The notes below the pieces were generated by a model. It ran no database searches and was not told the DNA's origin. It saw nothing but the letters and a program-made list of their open reading frames with translations. The translations under genes and the position numbers were made by a program. A stretch of DNA of 10,056 nt from JBHELB01 sp041859045 (GTDB lineage Bacteria > Hydrogenedentota > Hydrogenedentia > Hydrogenedentales > SLHB01): NCBI GenBank assembly GCA_041859045.1, contig JBHELB010000032.1:1-10056 (forward strand), given 5' to 3'. Positions within the stretch are counted from its first letter, which is position 1, and every line of letters begins with the position of its first letter. This document shows positions 1 to 6,673 of the stretch, piece after piece.

Positions 1-264
1 CTGGAGGCCTTGGACACCGAAGAACAGCGCGCCGCATTCGTTGCCGCGCTCGAGGCGAACCTCTTCCCGCCGAAGACCGGCGCCGCCCGTGTGCAGGCCC
101 TCGACGACCTCAAGGATCGTGCGGAACGCGAGCTCGGCCCGGACAGCCCGGTGCTTCAAAGCATCACCGAAGAGCGCCAGACGGCAGAGACCGCCGTGCG
201 CGAGGAAACGATTCGCCAGGAAGAGTTGCTGCGTCTTTCGTCACCTGTCCCGGTGGAGAAATGA
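1..264 (+). CDS. C-terminal 87 residues of an unidentified, probably phage-structural protein (5' partial)
   Basis: The reading frame is open from the first base and ends at TGA 262-264. A TTG at position 10 could be read as a start, but nothing upstream in the window can act as a ribosome site, so this is best taken as the tail of a longer gene entering from the left. The visible part is highly charged and looks almost wholly alpha-helical, rich in Glu, Arg, Ala and Leu, with a Pro-containing turn near residue 25 (LFPPK) and another near residue 53 (GPDSP). The last 35 residues could form a coiled coil. I recognise no family. It sits just upstream of tail genes on the same strand and its stop lies 3 bp from the next start, so it is probably co-transcribed with them and part of the tail or baseplate module. 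The function is not assignable from this fragment. Confidence 0.65.
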   Translation: MEALDTEEQRAAFVAALEANLFPPKTGAARVQALDDLKDRAERELGPDSPVLQSITEERQTAETAVREETIRQEELLRLSSPVPVEK

Positions 265-267
265 TGC

Positions 268-495
268 GTGTTCAATAGCGGCCAACACAACACGCGAGTA
301 CACAACGGCAGCGCCGTCTTCGGGTCTCCCTACGAGTGTTTCGCGGACACGCGGCAGTTCATCGCGGGGCATCCGGCGTTCCTGTTGGACGTGGATTCGC
401 GGCAGAGCGTCGTTCGCAGCATTACTCATGACGCGCGAACATACCAAGTCGTGTACGCCGTGCTACTCGATGAAACGCACGTCATCCAGGTCTGA
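268..495 (+). CDS. Small hypothetical protein in phage tail cluster (75 aa, GTG start)
   Basis: A GTG start is preceded by a GGTGGAG Shine-Dalgarno-like stretch (252-258) with a 9-nt spacer. The two ATGs in between (261 and 264) lead straight into a TAG stop, so GTG 268 is the only workable start, 3 bp after the upstream stop. The protein opens with a polar Asn/Gly/His-rich stretch (FNSGQHNTRVHNG) resembling the short Asn-Gly repeats at the start of some small phage tail-region proteins. It continues as a mixed beta-rich stretch ending in YAVLLDETHVIQV. There is no signal peptide and no membrane segment. The position between an unidentified upstream gene and a tail-fibre-like gene suggests a small virion or tail-assembly component, but this is inferred from location only. 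Reality of the gene is moderately supported by its tight spacing and start signal. Confidence 0.55.
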   Translation: MFNSGQHNTRVHNGSAVFGSPYECFADTRQFIAGHPAFLLDVDSRQSVVRSITHDARTYQVVYAVLLDETHVIQV

Positions 496-539
496 GGTTT
501 CCGGTAAATAACCACAGGTTACTCACGAAAGGAAATGAA

Positions 540-1073
540 ATGGCATTGGGACTCATCACGCGCAACGGTCGCATTCTCACGGCGCGGCTGTTGCTCGGCG
601 CGGGCATCGAAGGCATCACACACTGCGCGATCGGCGACGGCGACACCTCGTTCACGGATCCGCTGAATCCGCCTGCGCCGGTCTTCGACCAGACCGCGCT
701 CAAACACGAATGCGCGCGCAAACGCTGGTACAAGCGCACGTTCCTGAAAGAGGACGCGGAAGGCGCGCTGGTCATAAACGGCGTCCACTTCCTCGAGACG
801 GGCCTCGAGACGGACACCATCGGGGTGTTCTTTCGTTTCGAGGAAGGCGAGGCCAACGGCATCACCATTCGCGAGTACGGGTTCTTCGGCGGCACGGTCG
901 CCTATCGCGATGGCGTCGTCTCGGACTACGCCGCCCACGGCGTCTATAGCCTCGAGACCAACCCCCTCGGCGAGGTACTGAATCCCGGTTACCTCTATGA
1001 GATCAAGAACATCCCGGACTTCAACAAGACCCCGGATACGCGCATCGAACTCGTAGGCATCATCAGAATGTAG
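540..1073 (+). CDS. Predicted phage tail-fibre/baseplate-associated protein (177 aa)
   Basis: The start at ATG 540 has AAAGGA (528-533) six bases upstream, and the gene ends at TAG 1071-1073. The layout resembles the N-terminal domain of phage tail-fibre and tail-collar-type proteins: a short leading strand, then an ITHCAIGDGDTSF segment (residues 26-38, the familiar 'ithiaiGdG' pattern), an arginine-rich patch (ARKRWYKR, 59-66), and a later GITIREYGFFGG motif (107-118) like the conserved 'iREvGLf' strand of that fold. It ends in a hydrophobic IELVGIIRM. The protein is short and lacks a receptor-binding extension, so it is likely a tail-tip or baseplate adaptor rather than a complete fibre. 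It lies 34 bp upstream of the large DUF4815-type tail gene and is very probably in one operon with it. The general structural role is fairly secure; the exact position in the virion is unknown. Confidence 0.65.
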   Translation: MALGLITRNGRILTARLLLGAGIEGITHCAIGDGDTSFTDPLNPPAPVFDQTALKHECARKRWYKRTFLKEDAEGALVINGVHFLETGLETDTIGVFFRFEEGEANGITIREYGFFGGTVAYRDGVVSDYAAHGVYSLETNPLGEVLNPGYLYEIKNIPDFNKTPDTRIELVGIIRM

Positions 1074-1107
1074 CGCTGCCAGCGTCCGCGTTGGCGAGGA
1101 GAATACC

Positions 1108-4100
1108 ATGGCCATTTCCCGCGACACTTTCGACCCCGCGAAGAACTACAAGCGAGTGCGCTATCACCAGGACCGAGACCTGCTGGACTCCGAACTGAAC
1201 GAGCAGCAGGACATTGCACTGTTCGAGCAGAAGAAAATCGCGGACATGCTGTTCAAAGAGGGCGCGATCATCACCGGTCTGGTCGTGTCCGTCGCGAGCA
1301 ATGTCCTGACGGTATCGCCGGGCGTGGTATACATCGACGGCCACATCGAAGCCGTGTCTGGCGGAGCGTTGACCTATGACCCGGCGAAGACCTCCGGTGC
1401 GGACTATGTCTACGTCGAGCTCCTCAAACACGACTACTCTGCGAACTTCGACGGCGCGCTCGTAAACCCCGCCACCGGCGAACCCACGGCCCAACGCGAA
1501 AAATGGGTGCTCGCTCTCAAGAACCGCGACACGTCGGATGACGCATTGCCGAACAACGTGACGGGCCGCGTCGTTGTGCCCATCTACAAGTTCGACCGCG
1601 AGAGCGGCGAAGTGTCCCCGGCGGTGCAGCAGAAGTCCAACATGTACCTGCAAGACCTGCTCGGTACGTTGCCGGGCTCGCGTATCACGGTGTCGTCGAT
1701 TACCGAAGACCAACTCGCGTTCGCCGCCGCCGAAGGCCTCAACTCGCTCCTCGGCAATCTCGCCGAACGCACCTTCGACCAGGCGGGCAGCTATCTCGTC
1801 CGCGGGCTGGATACCTTCATCGCATCGAACGATGGGGACAACGTCGAGGTGGTCACGAACGCCGGGCGCGCATATATCCAAGGCTTTCGCCTCCAGAAAG
1901 ACTTGCCCACGACCACGCTGGTCCCGAAGTCCATCGCCACGAAATCCGTGCGCGGCGAACAGAAGACGTTTGTCGCCGCGCAGCGTCGCTACGCGTTGAA
2001 CTGCACGCCGCTCAAGGAAACGACGCAGGTCGAAGGGATTGTAGAAATCACGGCGAACGTCACGCGCGGGTCGGTGGGCGGCGGCGAAGATTTGCTCTCG
2101 CCGAACCCTGTCGTGAACATCCTTGAGGTGAGCCAAGGCGCGACGGTCTACCAGCAGGGGACGGATTGGCAGCAGTCCGGCAACTACGTGGACTGGCTCG
2201 GCACCGGCAATGCCCCCGCGATCGGCACGACGTACGCGGTGCGGTGGACCTACGTCCGCCAGATGGAGAAAGGCGTCGATTATGTCGACGGCGGCTGGTT
2301 TGGCCGCGCGAACCATCCGGAACCGGACGAGTATTTCTATGCGGTCACGGTGAAGTCCTCGACCGGCGAGTCGCAGTATGACGCCTCCGGCGTGAAGTCC
2401 ATCGAGATCGCGGCAGGTGGCGTGGTGAAACTCACGTGGCTTCCGGTCGCAAGCGCAACGGCGTATCGCGTGTATCGCGGCGTCGCGAACACCGGACGCA
2501 CAGCGCTCCAGTTGTTGAAGGAGGTTGTATCGACCAGCACGTCGTATATCGACGATGGCGCGGACGAGGTGACGAACACGAACCCGCCCGCCGTGAACTC
2601 GAGCGGGCTCACGATGTCTTCTTTCGCCATCGCACGGGACAACACGAGCATCATCAACTTCGGGCGCACAACGCTCGGGCTTGCGCCCGTGCACGGCTCG
2701 AATTGCAGCGTGGACTACGACTACTACCTCGGGCGCATGGACATCGTCTACGCGACGGCCCGCGAGATAAAGCGTCTCGAAGGCGCACCGGCGGATTTCC
2801 CAAAGCTCCCCATCGTCCCGGAAGGCACCCTTGCGCTCGCGAGTGTCGACTGTCCGGCGAACTCGGTCGAGATGGCTGTCCGCAACTTCGGGCTCACCCG
2901 CGTTACGATGGACCAGTTGCACCAGCTCATGCGGGACATCGAGGACTTGAAGTACAACGACGCGCAGTTCCAGATGCACAACAACCTTCAGAACCGCGAC
3001 GCGCAAACCAAGAAGGGCGTGTACTCCGACGACTTCTCCAACGCGAACCAGTCCGATGCCTATCATGCGGACTGGAGCGCGCGGGTTGATGGCGTGCGGC
3101 AGTTCGTCGCGCCGGACCGAACCGCGACGTCGGCGGCGCTCGAGGTCAATCGCGCGGCGAGTAACGCGCTGTTCAAGGAAAGTCTCGCGTTCTTGCCCGC
3201 CACAGAGCGCGTGTTGGTCGAGCAAGCGGACTGGTCGGAAGAGAAGAACATCAACCCCTACGCGGTCTTCGCAAAACCCGACGCGACGTTGCAGGTAACG
3301 CCGAACATCGGACGGCGCGGCCAGACGGGCGTGGCGGTGATGGGCGCCAACTTCACGCCAAACGCCACGAGCGTCGTGGTGCGTTGCGACGGGATTGTGG
3401 TGGCCACGGGCCTGCACGCAGACGCCGCGGGTCGAGTCACCGGTTCGTTCACCGTCCCCGACGACGCGCGTAACGGCAATCGCGTCGTGGAGATGACCGA
3501 CGGCACGTACGCCGCGCAAGCGAACCTGCAAGTGAACGATCCGCTCGTCATCACGCGCATTCAACGCGTCGAGGTCGAGCGGACAATCGTACAGAAGCAA
3601 GTCATCGTGCAGACGCAGGTCATCACCCCGCCGCCGCGCATCATTCGCGTGCCGGTCGTCCGCGTTGTGTGGCGAGAAATCGTGCGGAACCGCAAGCTCG
3701 ATCCGCTCGCGCAAACCTTCAGTTTTCCCGAGAGCCGCGTCGTGTCTGCCGTGGGCGTCCAGTTCACGCAGAAGGACGCGACGTTGCCGGTCACGGTGCA
3801 AATCCGCCAAGTGACGACGGGCCTGCCGAACGAGGTCGTGTTGGCAGAGAAGGTCGTCGCGCCGTCGGAAGTGCTGCTCAACGCCGAGACGAAGGTCGTG
3901 TTCGACGACCCGTTCCATGCCGACGCGAACACGAGCTACGCGGTCGTGCTCCTCACCAACAGCGACCGGTACAAAGTGCGCGTTGCCACACTCGGGCAGA
4001 TGGGACGGCAAGGGCTTATCACGCGCCAGGCCTACGCCGCCGGCGTATTGCTCGAAAGCTCGAACGCGGAGACCTGGACGCCCCTCAACGGCTCGGACCT

Positions 4101-4713
4101 CACCATGCGCCTGTATGGCTATGACTTCGAGTCTGAGGGCGCCGTCGTATTTGAACCGCTCACAAACGTGCAGTTCTCTGACCTGAACCTCGACGAGTAC
4201 TCGTCCATGCCAGAAGGTTCTGCGATTACCTGGGAGTATTCCACCGACGGCGGGTCGACCTGGGACGTCATCGTCCCCGCGGAAGAAGAGCGCCTGCCCA
4301 ACATCGCCGCGCAGGTGTTGGTCCGCGCGAAGATGACCGGCGCGAGCGGGAACGATAGCCCCGCGCTGAACTATAAGGACGTGAACCTCGTGGGCTATCG
4401 CAACAACGTCAGCGGCACATACATCACCCGCGAGAACGAGCTGACCCAGGGTATCGCATCCACCAAAGCCTACGTCCAGATGAACATCCCCAGCGGCACG
4501 ACGGTCCTCTGGTACGCCACCAATGACGGCGGCACGTCCTGGGAACCCATGACTCTTGATTCCACCCGCGCCATCGACCAAGACTGGACCGAGTACACGT
4601 TTCTGCGCGCGTTCACCAATCCCGCCGGAAACAAGGTCCGGTACAAAGCCGTCATGACTGCAACGCCCCTGGTCTACCCGCGCATCCACAGTCTCGGCGC
4701 AACGCTGAGTTGA
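1108..4713 (+). CDS. Large modular phage tail protein, DUF4815-like (1201 aa)
   Basis: ATG 1108 follows GAGGAG at about 1096-1101. Residues 1-240 (FDPAKNYKRVRYHQDRDLLDSELNE onward, a PGVVYIDGH strand at 71-79, LQDLLGTLPG at 181-190) match the pattern I know for DUF4815 phage tail proteins. An FN3-like domain with VKLTWLPVASATAYRVYRG and STSYIDDG signatures lies at about 405-500. Residues 600-725 are helical then mixed. An IPT/TIG-like immunoglobulin domain spans about 728-812. A valine-rich stalk-like strip (820-860) leads to DPLAQTF (865-871), a motif I associate with phage structural proteins. The C-terminus holds two related beta units, each with an Asp box (STDGGSTW at 1045-1052, TNDGGTSW at 1138-1145), as in sialidase-like and carbohydrate-contacting folds. 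The protein is probably a tail fibre or baseplate adhesin that contacts the host surface. The phage-tail assignment is strong; the receptor role is inferred. Confidence 0.85.
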   Translation: MAISRDTFDPAKNYKRVRYHQDRDLLDSELNEQQDIALFEQKKIADMLFKEGAIITGLVVSVASNVLTVSPGVVYIDGHIEAVSGGALTYDPAKTSGADYVYVELLKHDYSANFDGALVNPATGEPTAQREKWVLALKNRDTSDDALPNNVTGRVVVPIYKFDRESGEVSPAVQQKSNMYLQDLLGTLPGSRITVSSITEDQLAFAAAEGLNSLLGNLAERTFDQAGSYLVRGLDTFIASNDGDNVEVVTNAGRAYIQGFRLQKDLPTTTLVPKSIATKSVRGEQKTFVAAQRRYALNCTPLKETTQVEGIVEITANVTRGSVGGGEDLLSPNPVVNILEVSQGATVYQQGTDWQQSGNYVDWLGTGNAPAIGTTYAVRWTYVRQMEKGVDYVDGGWFGRANHPEPDEYFYAVTVKSSTGESQYDASGVKSIEIAAGGVVKLTWLPVASATAYRVYRGVANTGRTALQLLKEVVSTSTSYIDDGADEVTNTNPPAVNSSGLTMSSFAIARDNTSIINFGRTTLGLAPVHGSNCSVDYDYYLGRMDIVYATAREIKRLEGAPADFPKLPIVPEGTLALASVDCPANSVEMAVRNFGLTRVTMDQLHQLMRDIEDLKYNDAQFQMHNNLQNRDAQTKKGVYSDDFSNANQSDAYHADWSARVDGVRQFVAPDRTATSAALEVNRAASNALFKESLAFLPATERVLVEQADWSEEKNINPYAVFAKPDATLQVTPNIGRRGQTGVAVMGANFTPNATSVVVRCDGIVVATGLHADAAGRVTGSFTVPDDARNGNRVVEMTDGTYAAQANLQVNDPLVITRIQRVEVERTIVQKQVIVQTQVITPPPRIIRVPVVRVVWREIVRNRKLDPLAQTFSFPESRVVSAVGVQFTQKDATLPVTVQIRQVTTGLPNEVVLAEKVVAPSEVLLNAETKVVFDDPFHADANTSYAVVLLTNSDRYKVRVATLGQMGRQGLITRQAYAAGVLLESSNAETWTPLNGSDLTMRLYGYDFESEGAVVFEPLTNVQFSDLNLDEYSSMPEGSAITWEYSTDGGSTWDVIVPAEEERLPNIAAQVLVRAKMTGASGNDSPALNYKDVNLVGYRNNVSGTYITRENELTQGIASTKAYVQMNIPSGTTVLWYATNDGGTSWEPMTLDSTRAIDQDWTEYTFLRAFTNPAGNKVRYKAVMTATPLVYPRIHSLGATLS

Positions 4714-4727
4714 GGAGACGGCGAAGC

Positions 4728-4973
4728 ATGCTGACAAAACGAATGGGCGGACTCACCGAATACATCCCAACGCCCCAAGAAAAACGCGACGGGCTAATCC
4801 GCGACCACACCCTTGCCCTGCTCCGCAACCTCCACGAACGCACCCGTCTCATCGAGCGCCATCTGGGTTTGCCCGGCTTCCCCGCTTGCGACTTCGACCG
4901 CCTCTGGGAACAGATAGAACGCGAAGAAGCCGAAGCCCGGCGAATCCACTCCGAAACCATTCCGCAGGAATGA
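4728..4973 (+). CDS. Small helical hypothetical protein after tail gene (81 aa)
   Basis: I chose ATG 4728 because GAGGAG (4712-4717) lies ten bases upstream and overlaps the stop of the tail gene, giving tight coupling. A frame-compatible TTG at 4710 would add six mostly arginine residues and has no ribosome site. The protein begins with a flexible segment containing YIPTPQEKRDGL (residues 12-23) and continues as one long amphipathic, charged helix, broken by GLPGFPACD (47-55), then an acidic helix (WEQIEREEAEARR, 60-72). It has no membrane segment and one cysteine (54). I do not recognise a family. Being the last gene of the tail block, right after the big tail protein, it could be a tail-fibre chaperone or a small virion protein. 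That is inference from position only. Confidence 0.6.
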   Translation: MLTKRMGGLTEYIPTPQEKRDGLIRDHTLALLRNLHERTRLIERHLGLPGFPACDFDRLWEQIEREEAEARRIHSETIPQE

Positions 4974-5015
4974 GTTACACGCCTCGGTGAACACAATCGC
5001 CGGCTCCACTGTAGC

Positions 5016-5044
5016 CTGGCACAAAAAGCTGCAACATATTTAAT
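5016..5044 (+). promoter_or_regulatory. Candidate sigma70 promoter of the amidoligase cassette
   Basis: CTGGCA (5016-5021, 4 of 6 to TTGACA) and TTTAAT (5039-5044, 5 of 6 to TATAAT) are separated by 17 bp. The start of transcription would fall near 5051, leaving a leader of about 110 nt before the amidoligase ATG at 5163. It sits in the AT-rich patch of the gap, and inverted repeats cover the presumed start point. The match is plausible but found by eye only. Confidence 0.45.
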
Positions 5045-5075
5045 TTGAATAGGTTACGAATCAAATGACTTGATT
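5043..5075. repeat. Nested AT-rich inverted repeats, possible operator
   Basis: Two inverted repeats interlock here. ATTTGA (5043-5048) pairs with TCAAAT (5061-5066), and AATCAA (5059-5064) pairs with TTGATT (5070-5075) around a 5-nt centre. They overlap the end of the candidate -10 box and the presumed transcription start, which is where a repressor would bind. The AT-only arms make a stable transcription terminator unlikely. A recombination core is another possibility. Confidence 0.35.
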
Positions 5076-5162
5076 ATCGACCCCGAACCGAGCATGAATG
5101 TGTCCCGGCAGCCGAACACGGAAGGCTGAGAAAGAACGGCTTAGGGCAACGGAGCACAGCGC

Positions 5163-6122
5163 ATGGACATGAGAGAAATTCGGTTCGGAATTGAAGTCGA
5201 AACCGTGAATCGCACCCGCGAGGAAGCCGCTTTGGCGATCCACTCGGTGGTCGGCGGAACCATTCGCCACGTCGGTTATCCGGCCAGCTACGACCCTTGG
5301 GAGGTCGAGGACTTGCGCGGGCGCACGTGGAAGGTCGTCGCTGACGCCTCACTGACCAACGTGCCCCCGCACCTGCGCGCCGAGATCGTTAGCCCGATCC
5401 TCACGTATGAGGACATCGCTCAACTGCAGGAAGTGGTCCGGGCCTTGCGCCGAGCCAAGTGCCAGGTCGATGAACGATGTGGTCTACATCTTCACATCGA
5501 TGGGGCCATTTTCGACGCGAGGAAACTCACCAATCTCGCGAAGACCTTCTACAAACAGGAGGAACTGATCCTCCACGCATTGGGCGTTCATGCCGAGCGC
5601 CAGCGCTATTGCCGCCCCCTGAGCGACGACTTTATCCGCTCCATCGAACGCCGCCGCCCCCGCACACTGCGCGACCTAAATCGCGCTTGGTATGGTCGCG
5701 AGAATACCACACCACAGCACTACGACAGCAGTCGCTACGTGACCCTAAATCTTCACAATTTATGGTACCGCAACACGGTCGAGATGCGCGCTGCGAACAG
5801 CACGCTCCATGCTGGAAAGGTCAAAGCCTACATCCAGTTTGTGCTCGCGCTGGCGGCGAAGGCCGTGGGTGCTCGCGCCGCGTCGAGCCGCAAGCGAGAG
5901 TTCAATCCGGAGAGCGCAAAGTACGACCTGCGCGTGCTGACGCTGCGGCTCGGGATGATCGGCGACGAATTCAAGACCGCTCGCATGCATCTGATGGCCA
6001 ACATGCCCGGTGACGCCGCCTTCAAGACGCGCGAGCAGCGCCTCAAGCACACGGCCAAGCGCAACGCCCAGGCAGCGGCTGAGGCGACGACTGCGACGAT
6101 GCCAACCACGACCGAATCATGA
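5163..6122 (+). CDS. Amidoligase family protein (glutamine-synthetase fold carboxylate-amine ligase)
   Basis: The 319-aa product carries the signature of the Amidoligase_2 family (PF12224): FGIEVE (residues 8-13, acidic metal ligands), an AEIVSPIL strand (73-80), CGLHLHID (106-113), RYVTLNL (191-197) and TVEMRAANSTL (205-215), followed by a hydrophobic helix (221-236). In this family the fold resembles glutamine synthetase/gamma-glutamylcysteine ligase, and members are predicted to use ATP to join a carboxylate to an amine, making an amide. All key motif residues appear intact, so it should be active. The C-terminal 40 residues are basic and then Ala/Thr-rich and probably disordered. ATG 5163 has GGAG (5151-5154) eight bases upstream; a second ATG at 5169 is possible. 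It leads a four-gene cassette with a DUF5049-like protein, a glutaminase-type Ntn hydrolase and a gamma-glutamylcyclotransferase, the context known for this family. The substrate is unknown. There is no signal peptide, so it acts in the cytoplasm. Confidence 0.9.
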   Translation: MDMREIRFGIEVETVNRTREEAALAIHSVVGGTIRHVGYPASYDPWEVEDLRGRTWKVVADASLTNVPPHLRAEIVSPILTYEDIAQLQEVVRALRRAKCQVDERCGLHLHIDGAIFDARKLTNLAKTFYKQEELILHALGVHAERQRYCRPLSDDFIRSIERRRPRTLRDLNRAWYGRENTTPQHYDSSRYVTLNLHNLWYRNTVEMRAANSTLHAGKVKAYIQFVLALAAKAVGARAASSRKREFNPESAKYDLRVLTLRLGMIGDEFKTARMHLMANMPGDAAFKTREQRLKHTAKRNAQAAAEATTATMPTTTES

Positions 6123-6144
6123 GTGACCATGAAAGCCAAACGAC

Positions 6145-6150
6145 AAGGAG
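6145..6150 (+). promoter_or_regulatory. Ribosome binding site that sets the start of the second cassette gene
   Basis: AAGGAG lies seven bases before ATG 6158. The alternative ATG at 6119 overlaps the amidoligase stop as ATGA but has no purine-rich site in front of it. The better spacing and match favour 6158. Confidence 0.65.
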
Positions 6151-6157
6151 ACAAACG

Positions 6158-6673
6158 ATGCTGATTCTACTGAGAGACACCGACCTGGACGGCCAGCCCA
6201 TCATCGGGAGCGGGCTACTTATTCCCGGCGAGACCGCCTTGGAAATCGTCCAGAAGATGCAGGCCACCTCGCCCTTCAACAGCGGCGATCTGGAGGGCTA
6301 CATGCGCCGCGTCCTCGATGCCGCTGGCGACGAAGATGCCCTGCCTGAGAAGGGAGGAGAAACGGCAGCGCGGGCTTTCCTCGAACGCCTTGCCCGGCAC
6401 GGGCTGGTCGAGTTCGTGAAGGATGAACCGGTCGAGTCCGCCCCGCCCGAGCAACTCGAAAAGGCCCTTCTCGCCGTGCGCGACAGCGGCCTGACCAACA
6501 TGCTCGACCACCCCGTGGTTACGCGGCTGGCCCGCGAGTTCGGCTTTCCCGAGGCTGCTGACTGGATCGAGGCGCATCCCACCGACTACACCCGTCTGCT
6601 GCTGAGCGGCGGGGTTCGGCTCCTGCGGGACAACTTCGCCGGAAAGGGGGACGCGCCATGTGCGGACAAGTAG
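6158..6673 (+). CDS. Cassette protein with DUF5049-like C-terminal domain (171 aa)
   Basis: The start at ATG 6158 is chosen for its AAGGAG site; starting at 6119 would add 13 polar residues and a 4-bp overlap with the amidoligase. Residues 98-150 (ALLAVRDSGLTNMLD, then a helix with REFGF and ADWIEAHPTDYTRLLLSG) match the pattern I recall for DUF5049, a short helical domain common in phage genomes, often near amidoligases. The N-terminal part (1-56) opens with a beta hairpin (ILLRDTDLDGQPIIGSGLLI) and a helix around TALEIVQKM, followed by a helical linker (66-87). No catalytic motif or membrane segment is visible, so it may be a substrate carrier, adaptor or the modified target of the pathway. 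The last 16 bases overlap the next gene. The gene is surely real; the DUF5049 match is from memory and the function is unknown. Confidence 0.75.
   Translation: MLILLRDTDLDGQPIIGSGLLIPGETALEIVQKMQATSPFNSGDLEGYMRRVLDAAGDEDALPEKGGETAARAFLERLARHGLVEFVKDEPVESAPPEQLEKALLAVRDSGLTNMLDHPVVTRLAREFGFPEAADWIEAHPTDYTRLLLSGGVRLLRDNFAGKGDAPCADK

Larger units (their letters stand above)
4974..5162. other. Intergenic junction between tail genes and amidoligase cassette
   Basis: This is the only sizeable non-coding gap on the left half of the window. Its middle (about 5022-5078) is clearly richer in A+T than its surroundings. It holds a sigma70-like promoter for the cassette and overlapping inverted repeats. 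I see no rho-independent terminator for the tail operon and no tRNA fragment or recognisable attachment core. It marks a change of functional module from phage structure to enzymology. Confidence 0.6.

Noticed and set aside
41..511. A 156-codon plus-strand frame at the left end
   Set aside because: It is an Arg/Ser-rich frame overlapping two better-supported genes in another frame.
1063..4737. A 1224-codon open frame on the minus strand across the whole tail gene
   Set aside because: It is antisense to the DUF4815-like gene, has the Arg/His/Val/Asp-rich composition typical of a shadow frame in GC-rich DNA, and shows no domain. Long antisense openness follows from codon bias of the real gene.
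5017..5033. Sigma54-like promoter TGGCAC...TGCA before the amidoligase
   Set aside because: The GG and GC elements are one base too far apart for sigma54, which has strict spacing; the sigma70 reading of the same region fits better.
6119..6157. Upstream ATG 6119 (ATGA overlap) as the start of the second cassette gene
   Set aside because: There is no ribosome site before it, while ATG 6158 has AAGGAG at ideal spacing. It stays possible through translational coupling.
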